Shown here: positions 43,538-50,814 of the stretch, one piece after another
Position numbering within the stretch: the stretch's first letter is position 1
How the letters are laid out: every line of letters begins with the position of its first letter
Assembly: GCF_012427705.1 (NCBI RefSeq)
Contig: NZ_CP048602.1
Coordinates: forward strand, 1,426,001 to 1,490,000
DNA length: 64,000 bases
Direction of reading: 5' to 3'
Source: Vreelandella piezotolerans
GTDB lineage: Bacteria > Pseudomonadota > Gammaproteobacteria > Pseudomonadales > Halomonadaceae
Translations under genes and position numbers: made by a program
Notes under the pieces: generated by a model
Database searches by the model: none
The model's input: the letters and a program-made list of their open reading frames with translations, nothing else
Told to the model about the DNA's origin: nothing

Positions 43538-44407
43538 ATGGGCTACCTAGTAGGCGTTACGGCGTTGTGGGCGTTTTCGTTCTCGTTGATTGGGGTCTAC
43601 CTCGCTGGTCAGGTAGATAGCTACTTTGCCGTGCTGGTGCGCGTGACGTTGGCCATGCTGGTATTTCTGCCTTTTTTACGACCAAGCCTGCTGCGCGGTA
43701 AGCAGCGGCTGGCGTTGATGGCACTGGGCGCGATTCAGCTCGGTGTGATGTATGCCTTCTTTTATCACTCGTTTTTACTGCTCTCCGTGCCAGAAGTGCT
43801 CTTGTTCACTATTTTTACGCCGGTTTACATCGCGCTGCTGGACGATTTGATGTTCAAGCGCTTTACACCCATCTATCTCGTCACCGCCGTGCTCGCGGTG
43901 ATCGGGGCTGGGGTCATTCGCTACGATGGCGTTGATAGCGGTTTCTGGTTAGGTTTTTTGGTCGTGCAGGGCGCGAACCTATGTTTTGCCATTGGCCAAG
44001 TCGGCTACCGTCGTCTTGCAGCCGATCTTCCGCCGACATTGGCGTGGCACAACGTGTTTGGCTGGTTCTTCATTGGCGCCATGCTGGTGGCGTTGCCTGC
44101 GTTTTTGCTGTTCGGCAACGGTGCGGCGCTACCCTCGACGTCACTTCAGTGGGGCGTTCTGGCGTGGCTGGGCCTCGTCGCGTCGGGGGTGGGATATTTC
44201 GCTTGGAACCAGGGTGCCACTAAGGTGGATGCGGGTACGCTGGCCATCATGAACAACGCGCTTGTGCCTGCAGGTCTGGTCGTCAATCTCGTCATCTGGA
44301 ACCGCGATGCCGATCTTGGCAAGTTACTGCTGGGGGCTGCCATCATGGGCGCTTCGCTATGGCTGAACCACTGGTGGCTGCAGCGCCGCCAGTGGGCGGC
44401 GAGCTAA
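43538..44407 (+). CDS. yigM: Biotin transporter YigM (DMT/EamA family)
   Basis: 289-residue inner-membrane carrier with ten helices in two EamA halves. It aligns throughout with E. coli YigM, the high-affinity biotin importer: ALWAFSFSL, YLAGQVDSYFAVLVRVTLA, MLVFLPFLRP, VIGAGVIRYDGV, ASGVGYFAWNQGATKVDAGT and AIMNNALVPAGLVVNL are nearly identical. Biotin as substrate is therefore inferred by orthology. The Shine-Dalgarno (GGGG) is weak. The gene is monocistronic with a good promoter. Confidence 0.93.
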   Translation: MGYLVGVTALWAFSFSLIGVYLAGQVDSYFAVLVRVTLAMLVFLPFLRPSLLRGKQRLALMALGAIQLGVMYAFFYHSFLLLSVPEVLLFTIFTPVYIALLDDLMFKRFTPIYLVTAVLAVIGAGVIRYDGVDSGFWLGFLVVQGANLCFAIGQVGYRRLAADLPPTLAWHNVFGWFFIGAMLVALPAFLLFGNGAALPSTSLQWGVLAWLGLVASGVGYFAWNQGATKVDAGTLAIMNNALVPAGLVVNLVIWNRDADLGKLLLGAAIMGASLWLNHWWLQRRQWAAS

Positions 44408-44517
44408 GCTAAATCGCTGATTTTTCCCGGCGCCGTGCAAGCCGCCATCGCGCCGGGTAATTTGCTCGTGACTGTCTTCCTCTCCATAATGTGGGCTGAT
44501 GCTAGCGAGAGTTGCCC

Positions 44518-45450
44518 ATGTCCACCACCCCATCGCAAGGCTCCCCCTCTGGTAGCCCTCGTCATCCAGCGACGCCGTTCAAGACGATTGGATTGATTGG
44601 CCGTCTCGGCAGCGACAAAGTCGTTGACTCCCTTCAACGCTTGGTCCGCTACTTGACCGAGCATGACTATAAAGTACTCATCGAAGACCGTACCGCTACG
44701 GCGCTGTCCCATCACGGCGTACCTGAAGCGAGCCGTCGAATGCTGGGGGAATTATGTGACCTGGTGATCGTCGTGGGTGGGGATGGTAGCCTTCTCGGTG
44801 CCGCACGAACCCTATGCCGCAGCGGGACGCTGATCCTGGGGGTCAATCGTGGGCGGTTGGGTTTTCTCACCGACATCTCACCGGATGAGCTCGAAAACCG
44901 GGTCGGCGAGGTATTGGCAGGCGCATTCGAAGTCGAAGAGCGTTTTTTGCTGGATGCAGTGCTCTACCGCAACGGAGTAGCGGTAGGCAACGGTGACGCC
45001 TTGAACGAGGTCGTCGTACACCCTGGCAAAGCGGTGCGCATGATCGAGTTCGAGCTGTTCATCGATGGACAGTTCGTTTATAGCCAGCGTAGCGATGGGC
45101 TAATTGTCGCCACGCCGACCGGCTCAACTGCTTATGCACTGTCAGGCGGCGGGCCTATCATGCACCCAAAATTGGATGTGGTGACGCTGGTGCCCATGTT
45201 TCCACATACCCTCTCCAGTCGTCCCATCGTGATCGATGCGGCCAGCGAAATACGTATTCACATCGGCGAAACCAACCAGACCTACCCGCATATTAGCTGC
45301 GATGGCCAAACACGTGCGGTGGCCAAACCTGACGATGTGCTGGTCATTACCCGTAAGCCAGAGCGCGTTCAGTTAGTGCACCCTATTGGGCACAATTTTT
45401 ACGATGTGCTGCGCAGTAAACTCGGCTGGAGCCATCGGCTAGGGGATTGA
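44518..45450 (+). CDS. nadK: NAD kinase
   Basis: 310-residue ATP-NAD kinase making NADP. After a 22-residue Ser/Pro-rich leader come KTIGLIGRLGSDKVVDSLQR, the signature VVGGDGSLLGAARTL with GGDGS, GVNRGRLGFLTDISPDEL, LNEVVVHPGKAVRMIEFELF, DGLIVATPTGSTAYALSGGG and HTLSSRPIVI. Typical proteobacterial length plus the leader. The ATG at 44518 follows GAGAG; the frame opens at a TTG at 44512. The metallophosphoesterase gene begins one base after its stop, so the two form an operon. Confidence 0.96.
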   Translation: MSTTPSQGSPSGSPRHPATPFKTIGLIGRLGSDKVVDSLQRLVRYLTEHDYKVLIEDRTATALSHHGVPEASRRMLGELCDLVIVVGGDGSLLGAARTLCRSGTLILGVNRGRLGFLTDISPDELENRVGEVLAGAFEVEERFLLDAVLYRNGVAVGNGDALNEVVVHPGKAVRMIEFELFIDGQFVYSQRSDGLIVATPTGSTAYALSGGGPIMHPKLDVVTLVPMFPHTLSSRPIVIDAASEIRIHIGETNQTYPHISCDGQTRAVAKPDDVLVITRKPERVQLVHPIGHNFYDVLRSKLGWSHRLGD

Positions 45451-45451
45451 T

Positions 45452-46438
45452 ATGGAGGGCTATGATTTAATCGGCGATGTCCATGGCTGCGGCGCAACGC
45501 TAGCAGCGCTGCTCGAGAGGTTGGGGTATCACCAGCGTAGCGGTGTCTACCGCCATCCTCGGCGCAAAGTGATCTTTTTAGGCGATCTCATCGATCGCGG
45601 ACCGCGCATCCGGCTCGCCGTCACGATTGCACGACGCATGGTAGAGGCGGGCGAGGCGCACATCGTGATGGGCAATCACGAGTACAACGCGTTGGCCTAT
45701 ACCCACCCAGCGCCTGCCGGGAGCGGCAAGCGTTGGCTTCGCGAGCATACGCCACGCCACAACCGCATCATTCAAGATACGCTGAATCAGTACCGTGATC
45801 ACACCAACGAGTGGGAGGATACGCTGGCGTGGTTCAAAACCATTCCGCTCTTTTTAGAATTGGATGGAATCCGTGTCGTGCACGCCTGCTGGGACGACGC
45901 GCTGATCCATGAGCTCAAGCAGCGCGCGCCTACAGCGCGTATGGATAGCCAGTTTTTGGTGGAGTCCACTGACCCGTCCTCTCAGGCATATCGCATCCTT
46001 GATCGACTCACCCGCGGTCCCCATATACGGTTACCGAAAGGGGTGGCGATCCATTCAGGCGATGGCTTTACCCGGCAAACTTTTCGAGCGCATTTTTGGT
46101 CAGCCAATCCACAGCAGTGGGGCGATGTGGTGTTTCAGCCTGATAACCTTCCCGGTGATTTAGAGACGCAGCCACTCAGCGAAAGCGAACGACAGCGGCT
46201 TAGTTATTACGGCCCCGATCAGCCGCCGCTCTTCATCGGTCATTACTGGTGTGAGGGTATTCCTGCACTGCCTGCTTCCAATATCGCTTGTTTGGATTAT
46301 AGCGCCGTCAAGTTTGGCCGGTTAGTGGCGTATCGTTGGAGCGGTGAAACGCAGTTGAATGCTGACCATTTCGTTTGGATTCAAGTGCCTAGAGAGGAGC
46401 GGGCGCTGCCCAAGCCTTGGGAAATCGATTTTGATTGA
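45452..46438 (+). CDS. Metallophosphoesterase (Ser/Thr phosphatase-like)
   Basis: 328-residue calcineurin-like phosphoesterase. Metal-site motifs: DLIGDVHGCGATLAALL, VIFLGDLIDRGPRI, IVMGNHEYNAL, and later VVHACWDD. These are the GDxHG, GDxxDRG and GNHE motifs of diadenosine tetraphosphatase / bacterial PP-type enzymes. The C-terminal half (FIGHYWCEGIPALP, then NIACLDYSAV) supplies the last ligands. Substrate unknown. It is coupled to nadK, one base apart, which may hint at nucleotide metabolism. Confidence 0.92.
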   Translation: MEGYDLIGDVHGCGATLAALLERLGYHQRSGVYRHPRRKVIFLGDLIDRGPRIRLAVTIARRMVEAGEAHIVMGNHEYNALAYTHPAPAGSGKRWLREHTPRHNRIIQDTLNQYRDHTNEWEDTLAWFKTIPLFLELDGIRVVHACWDDALIHELKQRAPTARMDSQFLVESTDPSSQAYRILDRLTRGPHIRLPKGVAIHSGDGFTRQTFRAHFWSANPQQWGDVVFQPDNLPGDLETQPLSESERQRLSYYGPDQPPLFIGHYWCEGIPALPASNIACLDYSAVKFGRLVAYRWSGETQLNADHFVWIQVPREERALPKPWEIDFD

Positions 46439-46488
46439 GTATCAAGCAGAATGGTTACATAAGGTTACATAATTTTTGCAAAACGGCT

Positions 46489-46515
46489 GAACTAACCCTC
46501 TTGCCGGATATCAGA
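46489..46515 (+). promoter_or_regulatory. Sigma-E-like promoter of candidate sRNA B
   Basis: GAACT (46489-46493), 17 bases, TCAGAGT (46511-46517). The arrangement parallels GAACT-N16-TCTGAGT at 42197-42224. The -10 differs from the TCTGA consensus at one base, so the call is weaker than for candidate A. Confidence 0.35.
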
Positions 46516-46521
46516 GTAAGT

Positions 46522-46577
46522 GTTCCCTTGAATGATCCCTTGCTTTTATCCGGCGGCCCCCTCCGCCGGATTTTTTT
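46522..46577 (+). ncRNA. Candidate small RNA B, about 55 nt
   Basis: Predicted transcript from the sigma-E-like promoter to a strong terminator. It contains CCCTTG twice, the second within GATCCCTTGCTT (46534-46545), identical to the segment before the terminator of candidate A. The alternative is that the segment is only the 3' untranslated end of the nadK-phosphoesterase message; the two are not exclusive, since an sRNA can be made from a 3' end. Confidence 0.4.
46548..46577 (+). terminator. Strong intrinsic terminator
   Basis: Perfect 9-base stem ATCCGGCGG / CCGCCGGAT, loop of six, followed by a run of seven T (46571-46577). It lies 110 bases past the phosphoesterase stop and serves that operon and/or candidate sRNA B. 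Confidence 0.92.
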
Positions 46578-46636
46578 GCTTCTCCGTTGGCAACGGGCCG
46601 CAAGCTGCACGACCACTTGGATACTAGGGAGATGCC

Positions 46637-47488
46637 ATGCATCCCGTCATGCTCTTACCCCCGGGCGCAGATACACAAGCACTGCGCAAAGCGTTGTGGC
46701 ACTACCGCATTGGTCATCGCATCACCGACGAAGCGGAGGGCCAGCTATTGTGGGTCGCCGACCCTCGCCAGCATGACGAGCTGCGGGCCGTGGTCGAGCG
46801 ATGGGAGCGCGGCGAACCGCTCATTCGGGAGCAGGAGCGTCCCCGTCGACCCCGCAGTACCCAACATTGGGCGGTTGTTCTGCGCCAAGTACCCATCACG
46901 GCACTCATGATCGGCGTTAGCCTGCTGATATTCGCCTTGAGTGGCGTGCTGGGCGATCTACTGGTGGTGGCCCTGACCATCGTGCCAGTGGGTATTTCCG
47001 GTGGCCAGTTGGTGTACGGTTCGTTAGCGGATACCGTGCTGGGAGGGCAGGTATGGCGTCTGCTCTCCCCCGCATTCCTGCATTTTGGTTGGATGCACCT
47101 GATATTCAACCTGATGTGGGTGTGGTACTTCGGACGGCAAATCGAGCTGCTGCAAGGCAGTAAAACGATGCTGCTCCTGCTTCTCGTCGCCGGTATCGGC
47201 GCCAACTTGGCGCAATACGTGACCGGAACGGTGCTGTTTGGCGGTATGTCCGGCGTGGTCTATGCGCTATTGGGCCATGTGTGGCTCATGTCCCGCCGTG
47301 CCCCGAACAGTGGCTTTTTCGTGCCGCAAATGCTGGTGGTTTTCATGCTGGGTTGGATGGTGTTCACCATGACCGATATCGCCAGTACCGTCGGCTTTGG
47401 CAACGTGGCCAACGAAGCCCACCTGGGCGGTCTGCTCGTGGGGCTCGCCTCAGGCTGGTATTATTCTACTCAACGACGCAAAGCTTGA
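46637..47488 (+). CDS. glpG: Rhomboid intramembrane serine protease GlpG
   Basis: 283-residue rhomboid protease. An N-terminal cytoplasmic domain of about 80 residues (ALRKALWHYRIGHRITDEAE, QLLWVADPRQHDELRAVVER) resembles that of GlpG; six helices follow. HLIFNLMWVWYFGRQIE in TM2, catalytic Ser205 in GGMSGVVYALLGH of TM4 and His262 in NEAHLGGLLVGL of TM6 form the Ser-His dyad. It cleaves helices of membrane substrates within the bilayer. AGGGAG is well placed before the ATG. yeaC follows 41 bases downstream. Confidence 0.94.
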   Translation: MHPVMLLPPGADTQALRKALWHYRIGHRITDEAEGQLLWVADPRQHDELRAVVERWERGEPLIREQERPRRPRSTQHWAVVLRQVPITALMIGVSLLIFALSGVLGDLLVVALTIVPVGISGGQLVYGSLADTVLGGQVWRLLSPAFLHFGWMHLIFNLMWVWYFGRQIELLQGSKTMLLLLLVAGIGANLAQYVTGTVLFGGMSGVVYALLGHVWLMSRRAPNSGFFVPQMLVVFMLGWMVFTMTDIASTVGFGNVANEAHLGGLLVGLASGWYYSTQRRKA

Positions 47489-47529
47489 TGCCACCAATTT
47501 GAACGCAGCCAAGACGTGAGGTGCTGACC

Positions 47530-47814
47530 GTGAGCGATATGACCTTCGATAAAATGATCAACCAAATGACGCCAGCGATTTATGAAAGCCTGAAACAGGC
47601 AGTCTCGCTACGTAAATGGCCCGATGGGCGCCGCCTGACGGCCGAGCAAACCGAGCTGTGTCTGGAAGCCGTCATGCGTTACGAAGTCGAAAACAACGTC
47701 CCGGAAGAGAGCCGCGTAGGGTACTTGGAACGGCGCACCTGCGGTGCAGGTGCGACGGGTGCCGGTGTGAGTCCCGAAATGGCGGGCCTGGGCCGGGATG
47801 CCACGCGTGACTGA
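47530..47814 (+). CDS. yeaC: YeaC family protein (DUF1315)
   Basis: 94-residue cytoplasmic protein. MINQMTPAIYESLKQAVSLR, KWPDGRRLTAEQTELCLEAV and MRYEVENNVPEESRVGYLE match YeaC/DUF1315 over the first 70 residues; the C-terminal 25 residues are Gly-rich and lineage-specific. The start is taken as the GTG at 47530 with GAGG 8 bases upstream; an ATG 9 bases later is possible. Its 3' end overlaps the DUF2797 gene by 17 bases. Function unknown. Confidence 0.88.
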   Translation: MSDMTFDKMINQMTPAIYESLKQAVSLRKWPDGRRLTAEQTELCLEAVMRYEVENNVPEESRVGYLERRTCGAGATGAGVSPEMAGLGRDATRD

Positions 47815-48661
47815 TCTGTTGATTCCAGATATTTCTCCGGTTAAAGGATGTCTGCAGAAAATGGCGGCGGCGCTGCCTAGCCGCCAAGACGAACCGGTGG
47901 TTTACCACCTGCGCGCAGGTGAGCATCGGGTGGCGTTGAACGAGCGTATTGGTACGCCGCTGCGCCTCTCTTGGAGCGGTGCCATTGCCTGCACTCACTG
48001 TGGGCGAGCAACTAAGAAAAGTTTTGCCCAAGGCTTCTGCTACCCTTGTTTCAAGCGACTGGCGCAGTGCGATACCTGCATCATGAAGCCAGAGACCTGC
48101 CACTATTACCAAGGCACCTGCCGTGAGCCGGAGTGGGGCGAGGCGCACTGTTTTCAGCCTCATATCGTCTATCTTGCCAACTCGTCTGGACTGAAGGTGG
48201 GAATTACCCGCAAAACGCAAATGCCCACCCGCTGGTTGGATCAAGGCGCTATTCAGGCGCTGCCGATTCTCGAAGTGAATACCCGCCAGCAGTCCGGGTT
48301 TGTCGAAATGCTGTTCAAAGAGCAGGTGGCCGACCGCACCAACTGGCGTGCGATGCTCAAAGGTGAGGTCGAACCACTCGATCTCCGCGCCGAACGCGAC
48401 CGCTTGCTGGGCACCCTGGGTGATGGGTTGGACCAGCTACGCCGTGTACACGGCGAGGACGCCATCCGTACCTTAGATGAAGCGCCTTTGCAGTTTGCGT
48501 ATCCCGTTGCGACGTTTCCGCGCAAAGTCGTATCGCATAACTTTGATAAACGGTCCCTGGTCGAAGGCATACTCCAGGGCATCAAAGGGCAGTACCTCAT
48601 GCTTGATACGGGAGTGATTAATCTACGTAAATTCACGGGTTACGAAATTTCGGTCGGCTGA
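47798..48661 (+). CDS. DUF2797 protein with zinc-ribbon cysteines
   Basis: 287 residues matching DUF2797. Residues about 65-115 are Cys-rich (CTHCGR, FCYPCF, QCDTC, ETCHYYQGTC), probably binding one or two zinc ions. Next comes HIVYLANSSGLKVGITRKTQ, TRWLDQGAIQALPILEVNTR and RTNWRAMLKGE. The strand-loop-strand with KVGITR recalls GIY-YIG-type domains of the T5orf172 group, though this is only pattern likeness. Function unknown. The start ATG overlaps the yeaC end, implying coupling; an in-frame GTG 9 bases on is an alternative. Confidence 0.88.
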   Translation: MPRVTDLLIPDISPVKGCLQKMAAALPSRQDEPVVYHLRAGEHRVALNERIGTPLRLSWSGAIACTHCGRATKKSFAQGFCYPCFKRLAQCDTCIMKPETCHYYQGTCREPEWGEAHCFQPHIVYLANSSGLKVGITRKTQMPTRWLDQGAIQALPILEVNTRQQSGFVEMLFKEQVADRTNWRAMLKGEVEPLDLRAERDRLLGTLGDGLDQLRRVHGEDAIRTLDEAPLQFAYPVATFPRKVVSHNFDKRSLVEGILQGIKGQYLMLDTGVINLRKFTGYEISVG

Positions 48662-48753
48662 AAATTAGGCATTTTGCCTAGCCAGAGTGGCATCGGTTGA
48701 CTAGGGTTAGTAAGTCACTACAGACACTGCCCTCGTTACGCAAGGAAGCCCCG

Positions 48754-49179
48754 ATGCCATGGCTAAAACTGCTGCATATTGCCGCGCTGGTTATTTGGTG
48801 CGGCTCACTTCTCTATCTGCCCGCGCTGTTATTACAAGCGCTTCAGCTGCGTAAAGATGCTGGGTTTGCCCAAGGCACGCCGCCTATGCCGCGGTTTTTT
48901 TATAATTCCATTGCCACGCCTGCTGCGCTCGCTGCCATCGCCTCTGGCACGCTGTTGTTTCTTTTACACGGCTTGCTGGGCGGCTGGTTGATTCTCAAGC
49001 TGGGCGCCGTGGTGGTGATGGTGGTCGCCCATGGTTGCTTTGGCTGGCTCATCTTGCGTTTGGAAATGGGCATTTTCAAGGGCGTCAAGATGGCCAGTCT
49101 TTGCGCGCTGTTGCTGGCGGTGTTGGGTATCTTTGGCGTCCTTGGGTTTGTGCTCTCAAAACCGCTGGAATGGAGCTAA
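48754..49179 (+). CDS. CopD-like integral membrane protein
   Basis: 141 residues with four hydrophobic helices. MPWLKLLHIAALVIWCGSLL resembles the first helix of CopD/HemJ-like proteins, with His and Cys in the helix; FFYNSIATPAALAAIASGTLL and GWLILKLGAVVVMVVAHGCFG follow. Such genes often sit beside cytochrome oxidase clusters and may take part in copper or haem handling; that is inference. The ATG at 48754 has AAGGAAG upstream; the frame extends to 48697. Upstream of the oxidase genes and co-directional with them, but separated by the divergent DUF2231 gene. Confidence 0.85.
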   Translation: MPWLKLLHIAALVIWCGSLLYLPALLLQALQLRKDAGFAQGTPPMPRFFYNSIATPAALAAIASGTLLFLLHGLLGGWLILKLGAVVVMVVAHGCFGWLILRLEMGIFKGVKMASLCALLLAVLGIFGVLGFVLSKPLEWS

Positions 49180-49219
49180 CTCAATGGCAACCCCAGAGAT
49201 GATGGCTGGCTTCGAGCGG

Positions 49220-49681
49220 CTACGATTCTACTTCCACGCCTACCGCGTGTTCATACACCAGTTGGCCGCCCAGCCATCCCGCCAGTGCAATCAGGCTTGC
49301 CGTGACCAGCGATATCGCCAAGCCCCAGGGCAGCACCGCGCTGGGTTCGTTGAAGCGCAGCAGCCAGTTCAGGGATGCCAAAGAGAGCATCACCACGGCC
49401 ACGATGGCATGACTCCAACCGGTAATCAGTCGGCGGATGCGAGCGACGGTGACCAAGTCGATGATGCCCGCGACCGAGGCAACCCAGCCGCCAAACGCGC
49501 CAACGCCCGCCAGCCAAAGCCCGCCGCGCAGCCAGAACGTATCCTGGGTGTACCAGTAGGCCAAGTCGCAGGCAACCAACGCCATCAGCGCCGCCACTGG
49601 GAAGTGAATCATCACTGGATGAAGCGGATGGCCCGCCAGCGATGCGCGGCTTTTGATCGAGCGTTGGGGCGTCTGTGTCAT
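49220..49681 (-). CDS. DUF2231 family membrane protein
   Basis: 153 residues, four transmembrane helices. SLAGHPLHPVMIHFPVAALM is the DUF2231 signature (HPLHPxxxHFP), and later GWSHAIVAVVMLSLASLNWL supplies another His. Conserved His residues suggest haem or metal binding, as proposed for related redox membrane proteins. The ATG at 49681 has AGGA upstream. It is divergent from the caa3 oxidase operon, sharing a 68-base promoter region with stacked inverted repeats. Confidence 0.92.
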   Translation of the reverse strand: MTQTPQRSIKSRASLAGHPLHPVMIHFPVAALMALVACDLAYWYTQDTFWLRGGLWLAGVGAFGGWVASVAGIIDLVTVARIRRLITGWSHAIVAVVMLSLASLNWLLRFNEPSAVLPWGLAISLVTASLIALAGWLGGQLVYEHAVGVEVES

Positions 49682-49704
49682 GATCACTTCCTGTGGTTAG
49701 ACAA

Positions 49705-49727
49705 ATCAAAACAGTTTGATAGATCAA
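49705..49727. promoter_or_regulatory. Stacked inverted repeats in DUF2231-ctaC divergent promoter
   Basis: ATCAAA-ACAG-TTTGAT (49705-49720) runs directly into AG-ATCAA (49721-49727), so TTTGAT is shared by two overlapping palindromes. It sits between the divergent DUF2231 and ctaC genes and is probably a regulator site. The second palindrome TTGAT-N2-ATCAA is two bases too short for an FNR/Anr box. Confidence 0.4.
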
Positions 49728-49749
49728 CTGCATGTCAGGGAAAACGCTC

Positions 49750-50814
49750 ATGAGGGAACGCAATAGCGCCACGTCCACCAGCATGTCGTATCGCGCCGCG
49801 CCGCGAACCCGTCAAGCGGCCTGTTGGCTCGGGCTTGGCTTGCTGTTCGGCGTTGCGGGTTGCAGCGGCGACAGCTCTATCTTAGACCCTGCAGGGCCTG
49901 CCGCAAGAGACGTTCGGTTAATTTGGTGGGTGATGCTGGTGTTTGCCACCGTTGTATTGGTCGGGGTCACCGTGGTTTGGCTATATGCTTTCAAACCGCA
50001 TAACGTCGAGCGCACACCCGCCCAAGAGCGCCGTATCGCGCGGCGTTGGATCATTGGGGGTGGCCTCGTCTTGCCCATTGCCAGCATTACGGCGCTGCTG
50101 ACGTTTGGCGTGCCCGCTGGGCAGCGCATGCTGCCGCTGCCGCTCGATGAACCGCCTGAAGTGATCGAAGTCATTGGCCATCAGTGGTGGTGGGAGGTGC
50201 GCTATCCCGGTGCCGAAGGGGGCGAGGTAATCACTGCTAACCAGCTCGTCATGCCCGCCGGAGAGCCTGTGGATTTTCATGTAAGCGGCGCGGATGTGAT
50301 ACATGCATTTTGGGTGCCGCGCCTGGGCGGCAAAATCGACATGCTGCCGGGAAGAGTGAATAAAATTCGCCTGGAAGCCGATGAGCCCGCCGTGTTTGGT
50401 GCCCAGTGTGCCGAGCTCTGTGGAGTGGGCCATGCGCATATGCATTTATACGTCGAAGCCGTACCCCGTGACGACTTCGAGGCTTGGCTGGCGGCTCGGC
50501 AGGAAGCCACGCTAAGCGAAGTGGCAACGCAAGATTCAACTCATGACGATGCTAGAGACGCCTTTATGACCCACTGCGCGAGTTGCCATCGCGTGGCGGG
50601 CGTTAGTGAAGGCGGTGTCGGGCCAAACCTCTCGGATGTGGGAAGCCGAACAACGCTCGGCGCGGGCGCAATGGCTATGGAAGAGGGCGCGGTGAGCCAG
50701 TGGCTGCAACGCCACCAAGCGTTGAAGCCAGGTAACAAAATGCCTACCCATAACGACATCGACACGGACACCTTGGATGCCCTGGGTGCTTGGCTGGAGA
50801 CCTTGACCCCATGA
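49750..50814 (+). CDS. ctaC: Cytochrome c oxidase subunit II with cytochrome c domain
   Basis: 354-residue subunit II of a caa3-type oxidase. A lipoprotein signal ends at FGVAGC (Cys38); two helices follow (about 58-80 and 100-120). The CuA site is complete: His185, Cys220, Cys224, His228, Met231 in CAELCGVGHAHM. Residues about 265-350 are a fused class I cytochrome c with CASCH (276-280) and a distal Met in KPGNKMPTH. The fusion lets the enzyme accept electrons without a separate cytochrome c. The ATG at 49750 follows AGGGA; the ATG at 49732 has none. Its stop overlaps the ctaD start (ATGA). Confidence 0.95.
   Translation: MRERNSATSTSMSYRAAPRTRQAACWLGLGLLFGVAGCSGDSSILDPAGPAARDVRLIWWVMLVFATVVLVGVTVVWLYAFKPHNVERTPAQERRIARRWIIGGGLVLPIASITALLTFGVPAGQRMLPLPLDEPPEVIEVIGHQWWWEVRYPGAEGGEVITANQLVMPAGEPVDFHVSGADVIHAFWVPRLGGKIDMLPGRVNKIRLEADEPAVFGAQCAELCGVGHAHMHLYVEAVPRDDFEAWLAARQEATLSEVATQDSTHDDARDAFMTHCASCHRVAGVSEGGVGPNLSDVGSRTTLGAGAMAMEEGAVSQWLQRHQALKPGNKMPTHNDIDTDTLDALGAWLETLTP

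Noticed and set aside
49716-49727. FNR/Anr-box-like TTGAT..ATCAA before ctaC
   Set aside because: The half sites are 2 bases apart, not 4. Reported instead as part of overlapping palindromes.
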